A DNA stretch of 21,830 nt from Dehalococcoidales bacterium (GTDB lineage: Bacteria; Chloroflexota; Dehalococcoidia; Dehalococcoidales; UBA2162). The position numbers were made by a program, and so were the translations under genes. Shown here piece by piece: positions 13,151 through 20,053 of the stretch. Location of the stretch: positions 1 to 21,830 of the forward strand of contig JAUSGV010000023.1 in assembly GCA_030648675.1 (NCBI GenBank), read 5' to 3'. Position 1 is the first letter of the stretch. Each line of letters begins with the position of its first letter. The notes below the pieces were generated by a model. It was given only the letters and a program-made list of their open reading frames with translations. It did not search any database and was not told where the DNA came from.

Positions 13151-14209
13151 CTATGCAGGTTTGCTGAGCGAGTACAACGTCGCCATCGCCCCTAAATAGA
13201 ATACTACCAGTAGAATTGTGTTCACCGAAACCCGCAACCACAACCGGGGCCGGTAAATGACGCCCATAATGACGACGCAACTCATCAGGATGGCAAAAAG
13301 AGCGGTTATTATGTGGACCATGTCGACGCCCTGAAGGACCGGTCCTGGTGCATAGAAAAGATCGACCATAAAAATAATAAATCCCATATTGAAGAGATTA
13401 CTGCCTACCATATTGCCAACGGCCATATCTATCGCTCCCAGCCGCGCAGCAAAAATCGAGACTACCACTTCCGGGGCCGACGTGCAGATGGCCAAAAACA
13501 AAGTACCGACGAAGCTGGCACTGAGACCTGTTTGTTCCGATATGCGGGAACCAATGGACGCAAGCCATATCCCCGCTCCGGCAGTCATCAGCGCCGCTAT
13601 CGCGAAAAAGGTAATAACCCTCCTCGTCGATTCCTTTGAAACATCCGGCTTTACCTCGGATATTTTATCATCCTCGCTTTTGCCTTGTTGGAACCGGAAT
13701 ATCATGTACTGCGCCATTAGATACATGGCGAACAACACCACAGAGTAAATGCCCAAGCGTCCGAAAATTTCAACCGTGAGCAGGTTTTGGGCCAGAAAGA
13801 GGGATGCCGCTGCTGCTGCAACCAACCCGAGGCTCAGCACCGTACTTAAAATAATACCTGTTCCCAGGTAATGTAAAACCAGACCTCGTCTGGGAACTAA
13901 ATCGATAATTGCGATGATTACCAGGTTTATCAAGTTGGAGCCGAAGAGATCTCCCATCGCCAAGTCGGGTTTGCCGACAAACGTTACCGAACTGATGCCG
14001 TTGGCCAGTTCCGGCAGAGAGGTAACGGCAGCCAGCAAGACCACTCCGATCCAGACACGCCCCAAGCCTGTCTTTTCGGCGATCAGATCACCGTATTTAG
14101 CCAGGCTGCTCCCGGCTGCGACTATTATCGACAGGCAAATAACAAACTCTATCCAGACCAAGTCAGTGTCCTCAAATAATGATAACACGCTGGCAAATAT
14201 ATCAATCAT
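13151..14209 (-). CDS. Calcium/sodium antiporter, CaCA family (YrbG-like)
   Basis: This 352-residue membrane protein has the two inverted alpha-repeats of CaCA exchangers. Alpha-1 has TSLPE (63-67, E67) and GDLFGSNLINL (86-96). Alpha-2 has TSAPE (243-247, E247) and GNMVGSNLFNMGF (265-277). The ion-binding glutamates and the GSN turns are intact. A polar cytoplasmic loop of about 25 residues (FQQGKSEDDKISEVKPDVSK) separates the halves. It exchanges Ca2+ (or another divalent/monovalent pair) for Na+ or H+. The gene faces lepA divergently and converges on the CPA2 antiporter. Confidence 0.92.
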   Translation of the reverse strand: MIDIFASVLSLFEDTDLVWIEFVICLSIIVAAGSSLAKYGDLIAEKTGLGRVWIGVVLLAAVTSLPELANGISSVTFVGKPDLAMGDLFGSNLINLVIIAIIDLVPRRGLVLHYLGTGIILSTVLSLGLVAAAAASLFLAQNLLTVEIFGRLGIYSVVLFAMYLMAQYMIFRFQQGKSEDDKISEVKPDVSKESTRRVITFFAIAALMTAGAGIWLASIGSRISEQTGLSASFVGTLFLAICTSAPEVVVSIFAARLGAIDMAVGNMVGSNLFNMGFIIFMVDLFYAPGPVLQGVDMVHIITALFAILMSCVVIMGVIYRPRLWLRVSVNTILLVVFYLGAMATLYSLSKPA

Positions 14210-14225
14210 CCGAGTTGCCGCTTAT

Positions 14226-14263
14226 TTGTCATTCCGCGAAAGCCGTAATCCTCGCGGCAAGGT
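14226..14263. repeat. Possible degenerate REP-like intergenic element
   Basis: TTGTCATTCCGCGAAAGCC and the following GTAATCC resemble a degraded copy of the widespread intergenic palindrome GTCATTCCCGCGAAAGCGGGAATCC. The stem (CCGCGaaagCcG) is imperfect. It lies in the lepA upstream region. Only one copy is visible in this window. Confidence 0.3.
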
Positions 14264-14383
14264 GGCCTGTCCGATGTCGTGGGGAATTGTTTCCCAAAGA
14301 ACCTTTGAGGCTAACGATTGTTGCTTAATCCCCCTTTTTTCTTGCCCCCTAAAATACGTTCGTGATAATATCCAGAGAGAATA

Positions 14384-16174
14384 ATGGAAAACATAAGAAA
14401 CTTTTGCATCGTCGCCCATATCGACCACGGTAAATCCACCCTTGCCGACCGCATCCTGGAATTAACCGGAACGATACACACTACAGAAAATAAACAGGTC
14501 CTCGACAGTATGGACCTGGAGCGTGAAAGGGGCATCACCATCAAGGCGAAGTCGGTCAGGATGCCCTACAAATCGAAAAATGGTACGGAATACATCCTGA
14601 ACCTTATCGACACCCCTGGACATGTCGATTTCAATTACGAAGTTTCCCGAAGCCTCAAGGCTTGCGAAGGTGCCGTGCTGCTCGTCGATGCTTCGCAAGG
14701 AGTTCAGGCACAAACTATCGCCAACGCCTATCTGGCCATCGACGCCGGACTGGAAATTATCCACGTCATAAACAAGATAGATTTGCCCAATGCCATGATC
14801 GACGAATCCCGCGAACAACTGGAGACCACGCTTGGTCTTTCAGGGAAGGATGCCTTACTGATTTCGGCTAAGACGGGGGTTGGCGTCCCCGAGTTGCTGG
14901 AAGCAATCGTCGCGAGAGTGCCGCCGCCGAAGGGAAGAGCAGAAGAGCCGCTCCAATGCCTCGTGTTTGACTCTTTTTACGACTCCTACCGCGGCATAGT
15001 GCCGCACATCCGCCTTTTTTCCGGCAGCTTGCGTAAGGGCGATAAAATCATGGTCAAATCATCTAACAGAGTATTCGATGTAGATGAGGTGGGTTATTTT
15101 ACCCCTGAACTAACTCCCTGCCCGCAATTGACCGCAGGAGAGGTCGGCTATGTGGGAGCCACCATTAAAGAAGTGGGAAATATAGACGTTGGGGACACTT
15201 TAATATCGCCCGTCCACCGGGAAACCCCCGCGATCCCCGGCTCACGGCGTACTCAACCGATGGTTTTCTGTGGCATTTATCCCATCAACAGCAATGATTA
15301 CCCGAAACTGGGAGTCGCACTGGAGAAATTCAGGCTGAACGACTCCTCGATCACTTTTGAAAAAGAAAGTTCCGCCGCCTTAGGCCACGGGTACCGTCTT
15401 GGTTTCATGGGCATGCTGCACATGGAAATCACGCTGGAGAGGCTGAAGCGGGAATACGGGCAGGAACTCATTGCCACAATGCCATCGGTGGTCTATAAAG
15501 TGGTTACCACCAACGGTGAATCGCAAATGATAGATAACCCTTCCAGATTTCCGCAGCCGCAAAGCATCGACCATATCGAAGAACCGATAATCAGGGCACG
15601 AATCATCGTTCCTACCGAACTTGTGGGACCATGCATGGAGTTATCCGAGTCCAAACGCGGCACCATGGTGGCAATGGAATACCCTGATACAAAACGGACG
15701 CTGCTTACTTATGATTTCCCGCTGGCGGAAATGATCACCGGATATTACGATAAGCTTAAAAGCGTCAGCCGCGGTTATGCAAGTATGGACTACGATTTCG
15801 CCGGCTACCGCAAGGGCGACCTGGTTAAGGTGGACGTGCTGGTCAACCAGAACAAGGTCGACGCTCTCTCGTTCATTTCGATACGCGAAAGCGCCGATGC
15901 CCGGGCAAGGACGCTTATTCACAAACTGAGAAAGCTGATACCCCGCCACCTCTTCCAGATACCGCTTCAGGCAGCTATCGGGAGCAAGGTGATAGCGCGG
16001 GAAGACATAGCCCCAGTTAGAAAGGACGTCCTGGCAAAATGCTACGGCGGGGACATTACCCGCAAGAGAAAACTTCTCGAAAAGCAGAAAGAAGGCAAGA
16101 AGAAGATGAAGATGGTAGGCTCGGTTGAAGTCCCCCAGGAAGCTTTCTTGCTTCTGCTGAAAACGGAGGAATAA
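14384..16174 (+). CDS. lepA: Elongation factor 4 (LepA), back-translocating GTPase
   Basis: LepA binds the ribosome and acts in translation under stress or in 30S assembly. The 596 residues match the family length. The GTPase motifs are G1 AHIDHGKST (11-19), switch I RERGITIKA (47-55), G3 DTPGHVDF (76-83) and G4 NKID (130-133), with a G5-like ISAKTG. Beta-barrel and EF-G-like domains follow (GYVGATIKEVGNIDVGDTL, then GHGYRLGFMGMLHMEITLER). The LepA-specific C-terminus reads AIGSKVIAREDI and YGGDITRKRKLLEKQKEGKK. It is the first gene of an operon with hemW and a DUF167 gene. The Shine-Dalgarno (GAGAG) is weak. Confidence 0.98.
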   Translation: MENIRNFCIVAHIDHGKSTLADRILELTGTIHTTENKQVLDSMDLERERGITIKAKSVRMPYKSKNGTEYILNLIDTPGHVDFNYEVSRSLKACEGAVLLVDASQGVQAQTIANAYLAIDAGLEIIHVINKIDLPNAMIDESREQLETTLGLSGKDALLISAKTGVGVPELLEAIVARVPPPKGRAEEPLQCLVFDSFYDSYRGIVPHIRLFSGSLRKGDKIMVKSSNRVFDVDEVGYFTPELTPCPQLTAGEVGYVGATIKEVGNIDVGDTLISPVHRETPAIPGSRRTQPMVFCGIYPINSNDYPKLGVALEKFRLNDSSITFEKESSAALGHGYRLGFMGMLHMEITLERLKREYGQELIATMPSVVYKVVTTNGESQMIDNPSRFPQPQSIDHIEEPIIRARIIVPTELVGPCMELSESKRGTMVAMEYPDTKRTLLTYDFPLAEMITGYYDKLKSVSRGYASMDYDFAGYRKGDLVKVDVLVNQNKVDALSFISIRESADARARTLIHKLRKLIPRHLFQIPLQAAIGSKVIAREDIAPVRKDVLAKCYGGDITRKRKLLEKQKEGKKKMKMVGSVEVPQEAFLLLLKTEE

Positions 16175-16175
16175 G

Positions 16176-17279
16176 TTGCGGGGGCTATACATTCACATCC
16201 CGTTTTGCGTCCGGAAGTGCCTGTACTGTGATTTCTATTCTCTTCCCGGCCGTGCAAATGACCGCGAAGCCTATGTGGAGGCAGTCCTGGCCGAATCTGC
16301 GGCCTTTGCCGGCATGTCTTTCCAAAGCCTGTACTTTGGCGGGGGAACACCCAGTATTCTCGGCAGCGAACTCCTGGAAAAACTTGGTAATGGTCTTAGG
16401 AAAGCGCTGAACCTCACCGGAATCGATGAAGCCACGGTAGAAATTAACCCTGATTCCGCTTCCCCTGAATTCCTGACGACAGCGAAAATGATTGGCATAA
16501 ACCGGGTCTCGATCGGCGTTCAGTCTATCGATGACAATGAACTTCAAGCGGTGGGTAGAGTCCACACCGCGTCTCAAGCTCTAGCTGCGGTCAATTTAGC
16601 AAAAGAGCTTGGTTTTAAATCTGTTTCGGCAGACCTTATCGTTGGACTTCCCGGACAGTCATGGCCGTCATTGCATCATTCCCTCTATATCCTGGCTGGG
16701 ACAGGCATACAACATATTTCACTATATTGCCTGTCCGTTGAACCCGGCACGCCTCTGGCTAATGATCCTCCCGAAAATCTACCGGACGAAGACGTCCAAG
16801 CGGAGTTGTTTGGCAGAGCCGTTAGCTTCCTTGAGGAACGGCATTTCGTCCACTATGAGATATCAAACTTCGCTCTGGCCGGGCACGAGTGCCGTCACAA
16901 CCTCAATTATTGGCGCGGCGGCGAATATCTTGGGCTTGGGCCGGCGTCCGCTTCCCATCTTGGCGGCAAACGTTTCCGCAATCGTTCCGATCTCGGTACG
17001 TATCTCGAAAACCCCTGCGGCATGGCCGAAGACGTCGAAGAATTGGATGCCAAAGCTAAAGCCTCGGAGGAAGCCATGCTGCGGCTCCGCCTGCTGTCGG
17101 AAGGAATCGACATCAATGAAATGGCGGCCAGGTTCGGGCAGGACAACATCGCGCCCTTGATCGAACGTCTCGAAGGAATGGTTATAAACGGGGAACTTGT
17201 TGCTGCAGGGTCAAGGTTCCGGCTGCCGCCTTCCCGGGTCTTGACCTCCAACCCTATTTTCGCCGAAGTCCTGGAATAA
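16176..17279 (+). CDS. hemW: Radical SAM haem chaperone HemW
   Basis: A 367-residue radical SAM protein. The cluster motif is CVRKCLYC (C11, C15, C18; CxxxCxxC), followed by FGGGTPS, EINPDS, GVQSIDDNELQAVGRVH and DLIVGLPGQS. The HemW-type C-terminal block is HYEISNFALAGHECRHNLNY then WRGGEYLGLGPASASHL. HemW binds haem and inserts it into target proteins. It is distinct from HemN, the oxygen-independent coproporphyrinogen oxidase, which has a longer N-terminus with an additional Cys. It starts with TTG one base after the lepA stop, with GGAGGAA as the Shine-Dalgarno inside lepA, so the two are coupled. Confidence 0.93.
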   Translation: MRGLYIHIPFCVRKCLYCDFYSLPGRANDREAYVEAVLAESAAFAGMSFQSLYFGGGTPSILGSELLEKLGNGLRKALNLTGIDEATVEINPDSASPEFLTTAKMIGINRVSIGVQSIDDNELQAVGRVHTASQALAAVNLAKELGFKSVSADLIVGLPGQSWPSLHHSLYILAGTGIQHISLYCLSVEPGTPLANDPPENLPDEDVQAELFGRAVSFLEERHFVHYEISNFALAGHECRHNLNYWRGGEYLGLGPASASHLGGKRFRNRSDLGTYLENPCGMAEDVEELDAKAKASEEAMLRLRLLSEGIDINEMAARFGQDNIAPLIERLEGMVINGELVAAGSRFRLPPSRVLTSNPIFAEVLE

Positions 17280-17280
17280 A

Positions 17281-17589
17281 ATGCCAAGCCAACAAGAGCC
17301 TACAAGGATTATCGTTCGCGTCCGACCGGGCGCCCGCAAGAATGAAGTGCTCGGGTTCCTGGAGGACGTATTGCGGGTAAAGATCGCCGCACCTCCGGTT
17401 GAAGGCAAGGCAAACAGGGAATTGATCGTTTTCCTAAGCGAAGTCCTCGGAATACGAAAGAGCGATATAACCATCGAAAAAGGCGAAACCGCAAAAAGAA
17501 AAGTGGTCGGCATCATCGGGGTCACTCAATCTCAGATTATGGAGCGAGTGGCCGCTCGCTCCGCCGCGAGAGCACCTAAGCTCCTTTAA
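17281..17589 (+). CDS. DUF167 (YggU-type) family protein
   Basis: A 102-residue member of the DUF167 family. It has the typical VRVRPGARKNEV, VKIAAPPVEGKANRELI and SDITIEKGETAKRKVV blocks and a small alpha/beta fold. The function of the family is unknown. It follows hemW after one base and ends the lepA operon. The last 16 residues (ERVAARSAARAPKLL region) lie over a strong hairpin, GGAGCGAG-tggccg-CTCGCTCC (17541-17562), so the C-terminus may be shaped by that structure rather than by protein function. Confidence 0.9.
   Translation: MPSQQEPTRIIVRVRPGARKNEVLGFLEDVLRVKIAAPPVEGKANRELIVFLSEVLGIRKSDITIEKGETAKRKVVGIIGVTQSQIMERVAARSAARAPKLL
17541..17562 (+). other. Perfect 8-bp stem hairpin inside the 3' end of the DUF167 gene
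   Basis: GGAGCGAG (17541-17548) pairs fully with CTCGCTCC (17555-17562) around a six-base loop. It lies within coding sequence, 27 bases before the stop, and has no T-run after it. It may protect the 3' end of the lepA-hemW-DUF167 transcript or cause pausing. Confidence 0.4.
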
Positions 17590-17900
17590 TGAGTCCCCGA
17601 ACATTCTACACGAAATCAAATAGGTTAATTTTCCGGGACCGGTCTCGGATTGAGCATCTGCCAGGGAATAATTTCTGAACATGGCGGCCGCATATGGGCA
17701 GGGAGCGAACCTGGCAAGGGATCGACTTTCTTCGTCGAACTGCCGGTGTGCAAATAGTGTTTTACTATCCAATCCGGTATCTAATAGAGCAATTTATATC
17801 CGCACGGGTCTGTCCTCTAGACTATTTACCTCTAGACTATTTACTTTTTTCTTTGGCTGGTCTTAAATTAAAAGTGTAGTCTTTTGCATGGGAGGCCGGA
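17590..17900. other. Intergenic region upstream of the serpin gene
   Basis: These 311 bases hold no supported gene. A 16-base palindrome ccgggaccggtctcgg (17653-17668, one wobble) lies in the left half. A perfect 15-base tandem duplication, cctctagactattta, occurs at 17814-17828 and 17829-17843. Frames at 17681-17866 and 17694-17879 have no ribosome site and no recognisable sequence. Confidence 0.5.
17814..17843. repeat. Perfect 15-bp tandem duplication upstream of the serpin gene
   Basis: The unit cctctagactattta occurs twice in a row with no mismatch, about 60-90 bases before the serpin start. It could be a doubled binding site or a recent slippage event in the promoter region. Confidence 0.85.
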
Positions 17901-19181
17901 ATGAAAAAGATTTTCCGATCTTGGTTGTATATACTGTTGGCATTATCTTTAGTCGCGTGTTCTAAACCGGCATCCGCTGACGTAATAAAATCTGACAAAC
18001 CGCGTATAACGTCGCCGGCTGCCAGCCAAAGTGATGTCGCTGCCGTCGTCGCCGGCAACAGTGCTTTTGCCTTTCAGCTTTACCAGCAACTAAAAAGTGA
18101 GGGCGGCAATCTTTTCTATTCTCCCCACAGCATTTCCATCGCGCTGGCTATGGCCTATGCCGGAGCGAGTAGTCAAACTGAACAGCAAATGGCCGATACG
18201 CTTCACTACACGCTTTCTCAAGACCGCTTGCACCCTGCGTTCAACAGTCTCGACATTGAACTCAGCCAACGGGGGCAGGGATCCCAGGGCAAAGACGCCA
18301 AAGGATTCAGGTTGAACGTCGTCAACGCTATCTGGGGACAGAAAGATTACAGCTTTCAGCCTTCATACCTCGATATTCTGGCCCAAAATTATGGAGCCGG
18401 CTTAAGAATTCTTGATTTCATCAACAAAACTGAAAATTCCCGGATAACGATAAATGATTGGGTCAGCGACCAGACCGAAGGCCGTATAAAAGACCTGGTT
18501 CCCCAGGGTGCGATCAACGGTTTGACCCGCCTCGTGCTCACCAACGCCATTTACTTCAATGCCGCCTGGCTGCATCAGTTCAACAAAGATGCGACGGTAA
18601 ATGGACCTTTCAACCTTATCGATGGACGGCAATTGACCGTGCCTATGATGAAGCAGTCGGAAACCATGTCTTATGTGAAAGGGAATGATTATCAGGCGGT
18701 AGAACTGCTCTACGACGGCCAGCAGATTTCCATGGTTGTCCTTCTGCCGGATGCAGGAAAGTTCCAGGGATTTGAACAAGGCTTACAAGCCCAACAGGTA
18801 GGGGATATCATCAATAACCTGAAAGGAGCCAGGGTCAATCTGACTATGCCGCGCTTTGAATTCAACTCCCAGTTTGGTCTCAAGAACACCTTGAGCGAAA
18901 TGGGGATGCCTGCCGCTTTTACTGACAACGCCGACTTCTCCGGGATGACCGGGAAACGCGATCTTCACATATCCGACGTCCTGCACAAAGCCTTCGTCTC
19001 CGTCGACGAAACCGGCACGGAAGCCGCCGCCGCTACCGCGGTGATCGTCGGCGTAACCTCTATCCCTGCTGAACCACCGGTAGAGGTCACCATAGACCGT
19101 CCGTTCATTTTCATTATTCGGGATATTCCGACTGGTGAAATCCTGTTCGTCGGACGAGTATTGAATCCATCAGCACAGTGA
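17901..19181 (+). CDS. Serpin-family protease inhibitor, predicted lipoprotein
   Basis: The 426 residues start with a lipoprotein signal (MKKIFRSWLYILLALSLVAC) with lipobox LVAC and C20 as the lipidation site, so the mature protein should sit on the outside of the cell membrane. Serpin signatures follow: FYSPHSISIALAMAYAGA (72-89), TNAIYFNAAWLHQF (214-227), PMMKQ (248-252), LPDAG (282-286), TMPRF, and DVLHKAFVSVDETGTEAAAA (359-378). The hinge ETGTEAAAAT has P15 Gly, P14 Thr and small P12-P9 residues, as in inhibitory serpins. Counting from P17 E370 puts P1-P1' at T386-S387. RPFIFIIRDIPTGEILFVGRVLNP is the usual end. It should trap a serine or cysteine protease by loop insertion. Shine-Dalgarno GGGAGG supports the start. 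Serpins are uncommon in bacteria. Confidence 0.95.
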   Translation: MKKIFRSWLYILLALSLVACSKPASADVIKSDKPRITSPAASQSDVAAVVAGNSAFAFQLYQQLKSEGGNLFYSPHSISIALAMAYAGASSQTEQQMADTLHYTLSQDRLHPAFNSLDIELSQRGQGSQGKDAKGFRLNVVNAIWGQKDYSFQPSYLDILAQNYGAGLRILDFINKTENSRITINDWVSDQTEGRIKDLVPQGAINGLTRLVLTNAIYFNAAWLHQFNKDATVNGPFNLIDGRQLTVPMMKQSETMSYVKGNDYQAVELLYDGQQISMVVLLPDAGKFQGFEQGLQAQQVGDIINNLKGARVNLTMPRFEFNSQFGLKNTLSEMGMPAAFTDNADFSGMTGKRDLHISDVLHKAFVSVDETGTEAAAATAVIVGVTSIPAEPPVEVTIDRPFIFIIRDIPTGEILFVGRVLNPSAQ

Positions 19182-19188
19182 AACCAAA

Positions 19189-20037
19189 CTAACCGGACGA
19201 GTGGACACGTACCAACTCTAAGGTCAGAACAAGCATGCTCTGGAGTGCTTTTTCCTCGAGCATCTGCGAGGTGTCTTTATTAGTATGAATCGCCGAAAGC
19301 AGGTCCGGTAAATTGTTTCGCGGACGAAGAAAAGCGTTGGAACTTTTCCCTTTGAGCGCATTCTCCAGCACCGGTATTTTGTCTCCCGGCAACATCGACA
19401 GTGTAACCGCATCGATCCCTTTGCGTCTGAAAGAGAAATGATCGCTGCTCATCAAATACCAGGGAACGTAACCACGAATAAATCGAATCGATAAGCGGCC
19501 GGCCGCTTCTTCGATCTTTTTTATTGTTTTGCGGCCTTCATCGCTTTTTCTCACCGGCCAAATTGTTAACATATTCCCCTGTCCGCAAAATTCCAGATTA
19601 TAGACCTCTGCGACGTTTTGCAGAACTGCCTTACGAACATAGCAAAAAGAACCGAGTAAACCAAGACGCAGCAATGGAGTTCTGAACCATGCCTCTTCCC
19701 GGTCAAAAAAGACAACTCTCACCGGAACTGTGATATTTTTTAATTCGCGGCAAAGGCCTAGCAAAACGGCAACTCCCGATGCGTTGTCGTTTGCTCCCGG
19801 ACTGCCCGCCACCGAATCGTAATGGGCCGTAAAGAGCAGACTCGCAACTCTTCCTTCTGGTGAAAAATCGGCAATTATGTTTTTGACGCTCAACCAGCGG
19901 CATTCCTGGATTTCAGGGGTTATTCCCATGTCGCGGAGGTCCGAAATAATTTCCTGTCTCCGGGCATTGTGGTCTTGCTTTTCCAACACCTTAATGTAGT
20001 CCATCAAAGGGGGTGCTTTTGCATCACGCTCATTCAT
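19189..20037 (-). CDS. M28-family zinc metallopeptidase, cytoplasmic
   Basis: A 282-residue enzyme with the M28 fold. Likely metal ligands are H72 (FTAHYDS), D84 (GANDNASG), E115 with E114 as general base (FDREEAW), E149 (YNLEFCGQGN, a position usually Asp in M28) and H251 (IHTNKDT). SSDHFSF (197-203) matches the substrate-side His/Asp block. No signal peptide or membrane segment is present, so it probably works in the cytoplasm as an aminopeptidase or acyl-peptide hydrolase. It follows the Yip1-like membrane protein after 16 bases on the same strand, so they likely share an operon. It converges on the serpin gene with only seven bases between stops. The Shine-Dalgarno is poor. Confidence 0.87.
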   Translation of the reverse strand: MNERDAKAPPLMDYIKVLEKQDHNARRQEIISDLRDMGITPEIQECRWLSVKNIIADFSPEGRVASLLFTAHYDSVAGSPGANDNASGVAVLLGLCRELKNITVPVRVVFFDREEAWFRTPLLRLGLLGSFCYVRKAVLQNVAEVYNLEFCGQGNMLTIWPVRKSDEGRKTIKKIEEAAGRLSIRFIRGYVPWYLMSSDHFSFRRKGIDAVTLSMLPGDKIPVLENALKGKSSNAFLRPRNNLPDLLSAIHTNKDTSQMLEEKALQSMLVLTLELVRVHSSG

Positions 20038-20053
20038 CTTTTGGTACCAGATG

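Noticed and set aside
14282..14295. GGGAA-ttgt-TTCCC dyad upstream of lepA as an operator
   Set aside because: Five-base arms are short enough to occur by chance, and no other evidence supports it.
14342..14371. TTGCCC-N18-TAATAT as a lepA promoter
   Set aside because: The start site would fall about six bases before the ATG and leave no room for the weak ribosome site; spacing alone is not enough.
15641..16192. Minus-strand open frame of 183 codons
   Set aside because: Antisense to the conserved LepA C-terminal region.
16609..17160. Plus-strand open frame of 183 codons inside hemW
   Set aside because: Different frame of the same strand as hemW; hemW has the radical SAM motifs and the shadow has none.
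17681..17879. Two short overlapping frames before the serpin gene
   Set aside because: No Shine-Dalgarno, the frames overlap each other, no recognisable protein pattern, and they cover the tandem duplication.
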